NCBI GenBank assembly: GCA_949289995.1
Contig: CASEQE010000060.1
Coordinates: 1-45,240, forward strand
Length of the DNA: 45,240 nucleotides
Source: an uncultured Peptococcaceae bacterium
Lineage (GTDB): Bacteria; Bacillota; Dehalobacteriia; UBA4068
Direction of reading: 5' to 3'
Part shown: one piece after another, positions 36,609-44,326 of the stretch
Numbering within the stretch: the stretch's first letter is position 1
Layout of the letters: the number at the start of each line of letters is the position of its first letter
Program-made: the position numbers and the translations under genes
The notes under the pieces: model-generated
The model's database searches: none
What the model was told of the DNA's origin: nothing
What the model saw: only the letters and a program-made list of their open reading frames with translations

Positions 36609-37703
36609 TTAAACGTTGAAACGAAAATTAATAATATCGCCATCTTGTACGGGGTAATCTTTGCCTTCCAGGCGAAAATAGCCCTTTTCCCTGGCGGCCG
36701 CCATGGAACCGGCGGCTTGTAAATCGGCAAAAGCGACGGTTTCTGCGCGAATAAAGCCCCTTTCTATATCGGAATGAATCTTTCCTGCCGCTTGTTTAGC
36801 TGGCAAACCTTTGCGGATGGTCCAAGCTTTCACTTCATCGGTTCCAGCGGTTAAAAATGAGATTAAACCTAGTTGGCTATACAGCGCTTTTGCCATACGG
36901 GCGATACCACGTTCGCTGATTTGCAATTCCGACATAAACAAATCTCTATCTTCCGCAGGCAACTCTTCGATTTCTTCTTCCGTTTTAGCCGATACCACCA
37001 AAAGTGCATACCCTTGTTCTTGACAATAGGCGCTAACCTTTTCTTTGTCCGGGTAATCATTAGCGGCTAGTTGCGTTTCATCCACGTTTACTACGATCAT
37101 CAATGGTTTATTGGTTAGAAACGTCATATGCCGTAAGGATTCCGTTTCGTCTTCGTTGAGCGTCAACAGGCTCAAGGGCTTTTCTTCTTCCAAAAAAGCT
37201 AGGCATTTGCGCAAAGATTGTTCCTCTAGAGGATGTTCCAGTTTTTTGCGGCCGGCGCCATTGATACGGCTAAGTCTGGTTTCGATCATCTGTAGGTCTG
37301 CGAATAACAATTCGGTGGTAATAATATCAATATCGCGCATGATATCGATTTTTCCTTCGGCGTGCAGGACTTGATCGTTGGCGAAAGCGCGGACGATATG
37401 GCAGAGAATATCGCAGTTGCGTACAGCCGTCAAAAATTCATTTCCCGCTCCTTGACCTTGGCTGGAGCCCCGCACCAAACCAGGTACGTCGATCATTTCC
37501 ACTTGTGCATAAGTGGTTTTTTTCGGCTTAAACATATTGGATAAATAGTCGATTCTTTCGTCAGGAATTAGCGCATGCGCCGTATTGGCGGCGGTTTTAC
37601 CGCTAAAAAAGGCGCTGGTTTCCACGCCGGCTCCGGTAAGTAAATTGAAAAAGGTAGTTTTGCCTACCATAGGTAGGCCGATTATACCGCAGGATAAAGC
37701 CAT
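36609..37703 (-). CDS. ychF: Redox-regulated ATPase YchF
   Basis: 364 residues of the OBG family. The P-loop is GLPMVGKTT, switch II is DVPGLVRGSSQGQG, and the NKxD box is replaced by NVDE, the change that makes YchF prefer ATP over GTP. A coiled-coil insert and the C-terminal TGS domain (ending DGDIINFRFNV) follow. It binds ribosomes and responds to oxidative stress in other bacteria. GGAGG precedes the ATG. Confidence 0.96.
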   Translation of the reverse strand: MALSCGIIGLPMVGKTTFFNLLTGAGVETSAFFSGKTAANTAHALIPDERIDYLSNMFKPKKTTYAQVEMIDVPGLVRGSSQGQGAGNEFLTAVRNCDILCHIVRAFANDQVLHAEGKIDIMRDIDIITTELLFADLQMIETRLSRINGAGRKKLEHPLEEQSLRKCLAFLEEEKPLSLLTLNEDETESLRHMTFLTNKPLMIVVNVDETQLAANDYPDKEKVSAYCQEQGYALLVVSAKTEEEIEELPAEDRDLFMSELQISERGIARMAKALYSQLGLISFLTAGTDEVKAWTIRKGLPAKQAAGKIHSDIERGFIRAETVAFADLQAAGSMAAAREKGYFRLEGKDYPVQDGDIINFRFNV

Positions 37704-37771
37704 GGGACTCCTCCTTGTCTATATTGAGGTGATGGACTGCATGATATGTCCATATTTGTTTGTACGTCTAT

Positions 37772-37800
37772 ATTATAGAATATAAAGGTAAAATGCTCAA
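37772..37800 (-). promoter_or_regulatory. Promoter of ychF
   Basis: On the minus strand: TTGAGC (37800-37795), 17 bases, TATAAT (37777-37772). Confidence 0.72.
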
Positions 37801-37867
37801 GATATAGTATATATATTTTTATGGATTTGCTAGGTGAGCACGAAATGAAGAAAAGGAAATATCTATC

Positions 37868-38644
37868 ATGGAAAAAGATAGGGTTTATCAGGTTTTAAGT
37901 GAATTTGCTACAGGCCAGATCGATAAAGAACAAGCTTGGTTGGCATTGCAGTCTTTGCAGGTTCCATCCATGGATACGCTAGATTTTGCTTGTCTGGATT
38001 GGCAACGGGAAAAACGTTGCGGATATCCGGAAGTAATTTTTGGACAAAACAAATCCGCAGCGCAAATCAGCGCAATCATGCAGAGCTTGTCGGCCCAAAG
38101 CAGGCAGCCAATTTTGGCTACCCGTTGCGACGAAGCCAAATATCGCCTGGTGCACGCGGAAATTCCGCAGGCAATATATCATGAGCAGGCGAGAATCATT
38201 AGTCTTGCCTATGAGGATCCGCCTCGCCAGGGGCTGGTTGCCGTAGTATGTGCCGGTACTTCCGATCTACCGGTGGCGGAGGAAGCGGCGGTTACCGCTG
38301 GTTTTTTAGGCGCAAAAGTCGAAAAATATTACGACGTTGGCGTGGCCGGCCTGCATCGCTTATTGGCGGTGGCGCCCGCTTTGCAAAAGGCTAAGGCTGT
38401 AGTGGCGATAGCCGGTATGGAAGGAGCGCTTGCTTCGGTGATAGGCGGTTTAACGGCTGCGCCGGTCGTTGCCGTTCCCACGAGCGTCGGTTATGGCGCA
38501 GGTTTTGGCGGTTTAGCCGCTTTACTGGCTATGCTCAACTCTTGCGCTTCCGGCATAGGCGTTGTGAATATCGATAACGGTTTTGGCGGCGGCTATTTGG
38601 CTGGTATGATTAATCGACAAAGTTGTGGTGAGAAAAATGCATAA
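37868..38644 (+). CDS. larB: Nickel pincer cofactor biosynthesis protein LarB
   Basis: 258 residues. LarB carboxylates and hydrolyses nicotinic acid adenine dinucleotide to begin the nickel-pincer cofactor. The C-terminal half is PurE-like: VVCAGTSDLPVAEEAAVTA, YYDVGVAGLHRLL, AIAGMEGALASVIGGL and VPTSVGYGAGFGGLAALLAML. larC and larE, which complete the cofactor, are not next to it. AAGGAAA precedes the ATG. It is followed 55 bases later by a cvpA-like gene. Confidence 0.93.
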   Translation: MEKDRVYQVLSEFATGQIDKEQAWLALQSLQVPSMDTLDFACLDWQREKRCGYPEVIFGQNKSAAQISAIMQSLSAQSRQPILATRCDEAKYRLVHAEIPQAIYHEQARIISLAYEDPPRQGLVAVVCAGTSDLPVAEEAAVTAGFLGAKVEKYYDVGVAGLHRLLAVAPALQKAKAVVAIAGMEGALASVIGGLTAAPVVAVPTSVGYGAGFGGLAALLAMLNSCASGIGVVNIDNGFGGGYLAGMINRQSCGEKNA

Positions 38645-38699
38645 ATTATTTGAAAACGGCGATCAAATTGGCTATAATTAGGAACGAAAGGAATGGGAA

Positions 38700-39245
38700 A
38701 TGAACAGCTTATTGGTAGATATTATTTTGGTAGCATTTTTAATTTGCGCGCTGATTTGGGGATGGCAACGAGGCTTGATTAAAGTGTTGGCCGGCGTTGG
38801 ATCTTTGATTTTGGCTTACCAAATCGCTAGGAATTGGTCCGCTATAGCAGCGGAAATCATTACTTCTCGAGCGACGGTGCTACAACCGGGCCATCAGGCG
38901 GAACCGTTAAGCCATTTGCTGTCTTTATTTATCGATACCGGTGCAATGGCCAACCGTCTGGTGGAGATCGTTCTGTTTATCATTTTGTTTATTCTCATTC
39001 GTTGGGTGGTACGTGCGATAGCCCGTCTGTTAACCGGCGTGTTGGGCGGCGGCATTTTGGGCAAAGTCAACAAGGCTTTGGGCAGCGTATCTGCCGTCAT
39101 TTTGGGAGGTATTTTGATCTTAATCGTGGTGCAAATCATTTTACCGGCTTTGGCCGGTCTTGGTTTGGGAAGCGGCTTATTGCATTATTTAACGGCGTCT
39201 CGCTGGGTTATTCCTAGCTTATCCGCTTGGATTGCATTCGTATAA
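38700..39245 (+). CDS. CvpA family membrane protein
   Basis: 181 residues, with four predicted membrane helices. The N-terminal VDIILVAFLICALIWGWQRG with the following GSLILAYQIA matches the CvpA/YshB pattern, and the central LFIILFILIRWVVRAIARLL segment fits the third helix. CvpA is needed for colicin V production in E. coli; its general role is unclear, probably in envelope homeostasis. GAAAGGAA precedes the ATG. Confidence 0.85.
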   Translation: MNSLLVDIILVAFLICALIWGWQRGLIKVLAGVGSLILAYQIARNWSAIAAEIITSRATVLQPGHQAEPLSHLLSLFIDTGAMANRLVEIVLFIILFILIRWVVRAIARLLTGVLGGGILGKVNKALGSVSAVILGGILILIVVQIILPALAGLGLGSGLLHYLTASRWVIPSLSAWIAFV

Positions 39246-39284
39246 TTGGCAAGCAGGCGCATTTTATGAAAGGGGGTTGGCAAG

Positions 39285-40319
39285 ATGGAAATCAAGCGTT
39301 TAACGCAGATGACGGAAAAAGCTGGCTGAGCGGCGAAATGGGGTCCGGAGGATCTCAGTCAATTAATGAAAGGGCTGCCGCATTTTCAGCATCCAGATTT
39401 GTTGGTTTCCAGCGACACCTATGACGATGCTGGAGTGTATCGTTTGCGGGATGATTTGGCGATTATTCAAACGGTTGACTTTTTTACGCCAATGGTGGAC
39501 GATCCGTTTCTGTTTGGACAAATCGCTGCAGCAAACGCGTTAAGCGATATTTATGCTATGGGCGGCCGCCCCTTAACGGCGATGAATATCGCAGCTTTTC
39601 CCGCTTGTGCGGATAAAGAAATTTTTTCACAAGTATTGTTGGGCGGCGCAGACAAATTGTTGGAGGCGGGAGCCTTATTGGTCGGTGGCCATACGATTGA
39701 AGATAACGAGCCGAAATATGGGCTATCCGTGTTGGGAACGGCGCACCCGCAACACATCGTTACCAATAGCCAAGGCGAAGCGGGAGATTTGTTGTTCCTA
39801 ACAAAGCATATTGGCGCCGGCGTTTTGAATACGGCGATTAAATGCGGCGCAGCTACGGAAGAAGAATTAGCGCCGATGCTCCGGGAAATGGCGGCGCTGA
39901 ATCGTCTGGCTGCGGAAGCAATGACGGCCGTGCATGTGAAAGCGGGCACCGATATTACTGGGTTTGGATTATTGGGACATTTAAGCGAATTGACCAATGC
40001 CTCCGGCGTATCCGCCGAATTGTGGGCGGCGGCGGTGCCGTTTTGGCCCAAGGCCTTGGAGTTTGCAGCGGAGGCTATCGTGCCTGGCGGCGCTTATCGC
40101 AATTCCACATATTTACACGAACAGGTGGAATTCCATCCATCTATCAGCGAAGAAATGCGCATATTGTTCTTTGACCCGCAAACCAGCGGCGGCTTGCTTA
40201 TGGCGGTGCCCCGAGATAAGGCGGCTGGTCTGGAGGGACGTTTGGAAAAGGCGAAAGTGGATTATTCCATCATCGGCGTTTTACGGCCGGGTAAGGGAAT
40301 CGTCGTAAAGCCACGCTAA
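39285..40319 (+). CDS. selD: Selenide, water dikinase SelD with selenocysteine
   Basis: 344 residues if the TGA at 39327-39329 is read as selenocysteine (position 15). SelD makes selenophosphate, the selenium donor for Sec and selenouridine. The start MEIKRLTQMTEKAG-Sec-AAKWGPEDL matches the family active site, in which Cys or Sec is followed by AAK. The rest is continuous in the same frame: SSDTYDDAGVYRL, TVDFFTPMVDDPFLFGQIAA and ITGFGLLGHLSE. The ATG follows AGGGGG (39271-39276). Standard calling would start at the ATG at 39366, losing 27 residues including the catalytic site. Confidence 0.93.
39330..39357 (+). promoter_or_regulatory. Candidate bacterial SECIS element in selD
   Basis: Right after the UGA, 39339-39346 pairs with 39350-39357 (with G-U pairs) in an 8-bp stem topped by a GGA loop. 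The loop lies about 17 bases after the UGA, in the range for SelB-binding bacterial SECIS hairpins. Confidence 0.6.
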
Positions 40320-40331
40320 GGGAGGAACGCT

Positions 40332-41468
40332 ATGGGGGAGAGCATACGGGAATGGTTTGACGCTTTGATTTATGCGCTGCAAGCTGACAAGGGTATGTTT
40401 TGGGCGGCTGTTTGCGGAGGCATAATCGTTTTATGCGCTCTCCTTTCTCTGTTGCGCCGAGTAATATGCCGTCGGAGCAAAGAGAAATATGCGCCAGAAA
40501 GCAAAAGCAAATTTTGCGGCGAAGCAACGGGGGAAACCTATCCGCAATGGACCCATATGGTTTCCCCCTCTGGCAACAAAAGCATTGCTTTTATCCCGGT
40601 GGAGCAAGACGAGGCTGGCGAAGGCGAAGGAGACTTTTTAACCTTAGCGGAAAAAATTAGCGGCTGTGGCGATTTATTGCCGGAGACGCTGGTTCAGCGT
40701 ATAAAAAAGAGAAATCCTTATTCTTTGGCAGAAATTGTCGCCGCTTGGCCAAATTGTTCGCCGCTTTTGCGAAAGCAGTTGACTACTCTGGTGGATGAGC
40801 AACAAATGATGTCATTATATTTGCGCAAAATCCTTAACGAAGTCCAATCGCCGCAGGTTTTTTTTCAGGCATGGCCGCTATTTGGTAGCGAAGCCCTTTT
40901 GGAGTCCATGGTAGAGTTGTTGGGCAATCGGGATGAAAAATTGCAAATGACCGGCGTAAAGTTGTTGTCTACAATAAAAGATCCACGGACAGCGCCGCCT
41001 TTGGCAATGGCTTTGATGCAACCTGCTCGTTATCTGCCGGCCCGCGTAGCCGACGTATTCGTAGCCTTGGGAAAAGACGGGGCTAGATTGCTGGTTTATT
41101 TGTTGCCGGAAGTGGACGGGGAGAATAAAATTCGGGTTTTACAAGTTTTAGGCCAAATGCGTGTGGCATATCCTGCGGATAATGTGATAGTTTGCTTGCA
41201 AGATGCCAATCCCGCCATGCGAGTGGCGGCTGTGGAAGCCTTGGGCGCAAATCCGTCTTTATCCAATGTATCTTCTTTGTCCATTGCCGTGGATGATGAA
41301 AACGCCAAGGTGCGGGCGGCAGTAGCCAAAGCCTTGGGGGAAAAAGGCGACCTTGCCGCTGAGGAGTGGTTAACGGCTTTGTCGCGGGATGACGATTGGG
41401 TAGTGGCCGCTACCGCCAAAGAAGCATTAGCAAATTTAAAATCGGATCAGCGCCGGTTTACACTATAA
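40332..41468 (+). CDS. Membrane-anchored HEAT-repeat protein
   Basis: 378 residues, no named family recognised. One N-terminal membrane helix (MFWAAVCGGIIVLCALLSLL) is followed by a basic stretch, a linker, and from about residue 185 a series of HEAT-like helical repeats: DEKLQMTGVKLLSTIKDPR, PAMRVAAVEALG, AKVRAAVAKALGEKGD and WVVAATAKEALANL. Such repeats are protein-binding scaffolds. GGGAGG precedes the ATG, 12 bases after selD, so the two are cotranscribed. Confidence 0.75.
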   Translation: MGESIREWFDALIYALQADKGMFWAAVCGGIIVLCALLSLLRRVICRRSKEKYAPESKSKFCGEATGETYPQWTHMVSPSGNKSIAFIPVEQDEAGEGEGDFLTLAEKISGCGDLLPETLVQRIKKRNPYSLAEIVAAWPNCSPLLRKQLTTLVDEQQMMSLYLRKILNEVQSPQVFFQAWPLFGSEALLESMVELLGNRDEKLQMTGVKLLSTIKDPRTAPPLAMALMQPARYLPARVADVFVALGKDGARLLVYLLPEVDGENKIRVLQVLGQMRVAYPADNVIVCLQDANPAMRVAAVEALGANPSLSNVSSLSIAVDDENAKVRAAVAKALGEKGDLAAEEWLTALSRDDDWVVAATAKEALANLKSDQRRFTL

Positions 41469-41484
41469 ACGATAGAAAAAAGAT

Positions 41485-41513
41485 TTGCAATTTTTGTTTA
41501 TATATGATATAAT
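41485..41513 (+). promoter_or_regulatory. Promoter of rpsF-ssb-rpsR
   Basis: TTGCAA (41485-41490), 17 bases, TATAAT (41508-41513). The start near 41520 gives a leader of about 66 bases. Confidence 0.85.
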
Positions 41514-41534
41514 CAACAAGTTGTTTACAACCCT

Positions 41535-41559
41535 GCTTTATTTATCTGGAATAAAGCCG
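41535..41559 (+). promoter_or_regulatory. Candidate S6:S18 autoregulatory leader
   Basis: GCTTTATT (41535-41542) pairs with AATAAAGC (41550-41557), directly followed by CG so that a CCG triplet lies at the stem base. The known S6:S18-binding leader of rpsF operons has a conserved CCG near a hairpin; position and triplet fit, but the full consensus was not checked. Confidence 0.4.
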
Positions 41560-41586
41560 TGAGTCCAAAGGGAGGAGGTGAAAGGA

Positions 41587-41874
41587 TTGCGCAAGTACGA
41601 GGTTATGTATATTATTAAGCCCAGTTTCGAAGATGAAAAATATGCGGCGATAATAGACAAATATAATGCGCTGATCCAAAGCAATGGCGGCGAGGTGCTT
41701 AAGGTGGAGCCTTGGGGCAAACGTCGTTTAGCTTATGAGATTGATAAGCTGCGGGAAGGGTATTATGTGCTATTGCAAATGATGGCCAACCCCGAATTGC
41801 CTAAAGAATTAGAGCGCAATTTTAAAATTGCAGATGAAATTATGCGCTTTTTGATTATTAGAGTAGAAGAATAG
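41587..41874 (+). CDS. rpsF: 30S ribosomal protein S6
   Basis: 95 residues. RKYEVMYIIKPSF and KVEPWGKRRLAYEIDKLREGYYVLLQM are standard S6 blocks. The natural start is TTG at 41587, eight bases after AGGAGG, giving the usual (M)RKYEVMY N-terminus; a GTG three codons upstream overlaps the ribosome binding site. First gene of the classical rpsF-ssb-rpsR operon. The TTG start would keep translation modest. Confidence 0.96.
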   Translation: MRKYEVMYIIKPSFEDEKYAAIIDKYNALIQSNGGEVLKVEPWGKRRLAYEIDKLREGYYVLLQMMANPELPKELERNFKIADEIMRFLIIRVEE

Positions 41875-41890
41875 GGTAAAGGTGATTGTT

Positions 41891-42313
41891 ATGCTGAATC
41901 GGATTGTATTAATCGGCAGATTAACTAGAGACCCGGAGCTGCGGTATACGCAAAATGGCGTAGCGGTTGCATCCTTTACTTTAGCGGTGGACAGAAATTA
42001 TAAAAACGCCAACGGCGAAAAAGAAACCGACTTTATCGACATTGACGTGTGGCGTCAGCAAGCGGAAAATTGCGCCAATTATTTGTCTAAAGGCAAATTG
42101 GCGGCTGTAGATGGATCTTTGCGTATTCGCACCTATGAAACTAGCGAAGGTCAAAAACGGAAAGCTGTTTCGGTCTTGGCGGATAGCGTGCAATTTCTGT
42201 CGCCTAAAGACAGCGGCAATTATGCGCCTGCGCGGCAAGATATGGCGCCGCCGCAATTTACTCGCAGCCGGGATGACGATGAAATGCTCGGCGATGACGA
42301 TTTGCCATTTTAA
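41891..42313 (+). CDS. ssb: Single-stranded DNA-binding protein
   Basis: 140 residues. The OB fold begins [20 protein letters not shown] and includes [19 protein letters not shown]. The disordered tail ends in the acidic tip DDDLPF, the docking site for replication and repair partners. AAAGGTG lies seven bases before the ATG at 41891; a GTG three codons upstream is less well placed. Confidence 0.96.
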   Translation: MLNRIVLIGRLTRDPELRYTQNGVAVASFTLAVDRNYKNANGEKETDFIDIDVWRQQAENCANYLSKGKLAAVDGSLRIRTYETSEGQKRKAVSVLADSVQFLSPKDSGNYAPARQDMAPPQFTRSRDDDEMLGDDDLPF

Positions 42314-42360
42314 ATTGCAATATTCCATTTAAAATGGACGCATGGAAATGGAGGCTTATT

Positions 42361-42642
42361 ATGGCTGAGGAAAGAAATAACCGCTCTGAACGCGGTGAAC
42401 GTGATTACGGCGGACGCGGCAATCGTAATCGCCGTACCAGAAGGCGGGTTTGCAGTTTCTGTGTAGATAAAGTTGATAGTATCGACTATAAAGACACAGC
42501 TAAACTGCGTAAATATATTACGGAACGGGGAAAAATTTTACCCCGTCGTATTTCTGGCAATTGCGCTAAACATCAGCGCGAATTGACTGAGGCAATTAAA
42601 CGCGCCAGAATTATTGCTTTGTTGCCTTATACCAACGATTAA
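42361..42642 (+). CDS. rpsR: 30S ribosomal protein S18
   Basis: 93 residues. It has a basic Arg/Gly-rich N-terminus, then [41 protein letters not shown] and [11 protein letters not shown], all S18 signatures. The CxxC with the later Cys and His (NCAKHQ) marks the zinc-binding (C+) form, which some bacteria replace under zinc limitation. GGAGG lies six bases before the ATG at 42361. Confidence 0.96.
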   Translation: MAEERNNRSERGERDYGGRGNRNRRTRRRVCSFCVDKVDSIDYKDTAKLRKYITERGKILPRRISGNCAKHQRELTEAIKRARIIALLPYTND

Positions 42643-42664
42643 TGATAAGTTTTACCTAAAACAG

Positions 42665-42699
42665 AGAGCCGCTGGGGGAGAAACCGGCGGCTCTTTTTG
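42665..42699 (+). terminator. Terminator of rpsF-ssb-rpsR
   Basis: AGAGCCGC (42665-42672) pairs with GCGGCTCT (42687-42694), followed by T-rich sequence (TTTTG). Confidence 0.88.
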
Positions 42700-42779
42700 T
42701 ATCATTAGCGAGAAACATGTTGTTATAGAAAATATGTGTAAACAGCATGGTTATGGCAAATTAGCTCTAGAGAGCCGAT

Positions 42780-42824
42780 ACAAAAACAGACGATAAGACA
42801 GCTCCTCATCGTCTGCCTTTTTGT
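42780..42824 (-). terminator. Terminator of the corA-like gene
   Basis: CAGACGAT (42787-42794) pairs with ATCGTCTG (42808-42815), flanked by A-run and T-run so that it can work in both directions; it lies 30 bases after the corA-like stop. Confidence 0.78.
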
Positions 42825-42853
42825 ATGGCTATTGATATGGATGATTATTTTAG

Positions 42854-43789
42854 CTAAAACATATCTCGCTTTTTTAAGGCCAGGATGGTAATTAGGGAAA
42901 TAAGCAGGGCAAATAGAACGATGCATAAAAAGCCTAAGAGGCTGCCTCCTTCGGTGCCCAAGGGAACCGCTACGTTCATACCCCAGAAACCGGAGATCAT
43001 GGTGGGAATGGCCAAAATAATAGTAATAGCCGTCAGGAATTTCATGACGCTACTTAAATTGTTGGAGATCAAGGAAGCGAAAGAATTCATGGAACTGCCG
43101 GTGATATTGCTGTAAATATCCGCCATTTCAATGGCTTGCGTGTTTTCAATAATCACATCTTCCAGTAAATCTTCATCTTCTTCATACATTTTAATGGTTT
43201 TCCCTCGCACCAAGCGATTCATAACTTTGGAGTTGTATCGCAGCGATGTGGAAAAATAAACTAAGCTTTTTTGCAAATTGAGCAAATAAATTAGATCCTT
43301 GTTTTTCATGGTGCGGTGTAATTCGTTTTCTCTTTCTTCCATACGGCGGTTAATATCCCGCAAATATCGTAAAAACAAGGTGGTTTTTCTTTGGATAACC
43401 TGAAAAGTAAAGCGGGTTTTTTTAAACGTAGCGATACCTTTGCCACGATTTCCCTGTAATTCTTCAAAGAGATTTAAATCCCGTAAACAGACGGTGATGA
43501 TATAGTCATCGTTTAACACCATGCCTAAGGGAATCGTATCGTAAATCACATCGTCATCGGTAATAATTGGTGCGTGAATAATGATAAGAATTTGTTCTTC
43601 TTCCGTTTCTACCCGGGGAATTTCCTCATCATCTAGTGGATATTTAATAAAATCATAGTCTATGCCGGTGCTTTCTACCACACGATGTAATTCCGCTTCG
43701 GTTGGATTGACTAAATTGATCCAGCAACCCTTTTCAATGGTATCCAGGCAAGTCAATTTATCATCTATCGTTTGATAAACGAAGAGCAT
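42854..43789 (-). CDS. CorA family divalent metal transporter
   Basis: 311 residues. It has a large cytoplasmic N-terminal domain, a long helix, and two C-terminal membrane helices with the signature FWGMNV between them (GMN selectivity motif). The family transports Mg2+ or, in some branches, Co2+, Ni2+ or Zn2+, as a pentamer. AAAGGAGG precedes the ATG. A short frame with its own strong ribosome binding site lies just upstream and may control it. No M-box riboswitch consensus was found. Confidence 0.93.
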   Translation of the reverse strand: MLFVYQTIDDKLTCLDTIEKGCWINLVNPTEAELHRVVESTGIDYDFIKYPLDDEEIPRVETEEEQILIIIHAPIITDDDVIYDTIPLGMVLNDDYIITVCLRDLNLFEELQGNRGKGIATFKKTRFTFQVIQRKTTLFLRYLRDINRRMEERENELHRTMKNKDLIYLLNLQKSLVYFSTSLRYNSKVMNRLVRGKTIKMYEEDEDLLEDVIIENTQAIEMADIYSNITGSSMNSFASLISNNLSSVMKFLTAITIILAIPTMISGFWGMNVAVPLGTEGGSLLGFLCIVLFALLISLITILALKKRDMF

Positions 43790-43804
43790 GGCGATAACCT
43801 CCTT

Positions 43805-43906
43805 TTAGGAAGCCGCAAGCCATAGATATCTTGGGCGACTTCCCCATGTTGTATTGCTTATGTGGTAATCGCTACTGTGGTAATCGCCACTGGGAGCGCC
43901 GTCCAT
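43805..43906 (-). CDS. Possible 33-residue leader peptide of corA
   Basis: ATG at 43906-43904 preceded by GGAGGTGATATC, nearly a perfect anti-16S match, then 33 codons and TAA 15 bases before the corA-like ATG. The peptide starts MDGAPSGDYHSSDYHIS and carries a repeated DYH caused by a 15-base direct repeat in the DNA. Leader peptides controlling Mg2+ transporter genes are known (mgtL and corL of Salmonella); similarity here is of position only. Homologues were not checked. Confidence 0.5.
   Translation of the reverse strand: MDGAPSGDYHSSDYHISNTTWGSRPRYLWLAAS
43864..43893. repeat. Short direct repeat in the corA leader
   Basis: Two adjacent copies of GTGGTAATCGC(T/C)ACT, differing at one base. 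They encode the doubled (G/S)DYHS segment of the possible leader peptide. Confidence 0.7.
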
Positions 43907-44261
43907 GATATCACCTCCGTATTCAAAAGATTTTTTTGCTATGGTTTTGTTTCGGATCAGCTGAAAAAGATAGAACGGTTTCAAGTACCGTAGTTTCTAG
44001 CCGGCCGGTAAGGATGGTTGAAAAGACGCGTTCATTTGCGACTATTTACCACCTTGTAAATAATACTTAACCATTATATTTTATACCTCTTTCATCAGTT
44101 TGAAAAGCCTTTTTTATTTTTGGAAGAAAATTATTTCTCAGAATATTATGATTGGCTTGATTTTGTAAGCGAAATACAAATCATAACGATTTAGCATGCT
44201 CAAAGCTTGGCAACGCAAAGGCGAGCATATATCGCTCAGGTGAAGATAGATGTTTTGATGA
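43907..44261. other. Intergenic region between divergent corA and glmU
   Basis: No gene seen. On the minus strand there is a TATAAT-like -10 near 44076 without a clear -35, and an ACGGT/ACCGT hairpin near 43984-44000 in what would be the corA leader. The rest is AT-rich. Confidence 0.5.
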
Positions 44262-44290
44262 TTGCGAAACGCCTTGATTTACGGTATAAT
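44262..44290 (+). promoter_or_regulatory. Promoter of glmU
   Basis: TTGCGA (44262-44267), 17 bases, TATAAT (44285-44290); the -10 is perfect and the -35 matches at four positions. Confidence 0.7.
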
Positions 44291-44326
44291 AAAAAAACGA
44301 TTAAAGTGTCCGGAGGTAATTTATTT

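Noticed and set aside
43790-44261. M-box magnesium riboswitch before corA
   Set aside because: I looked for the conserved M-box sequences on the minus strand and did not find them; only a generic hairpin and the small frame are present.
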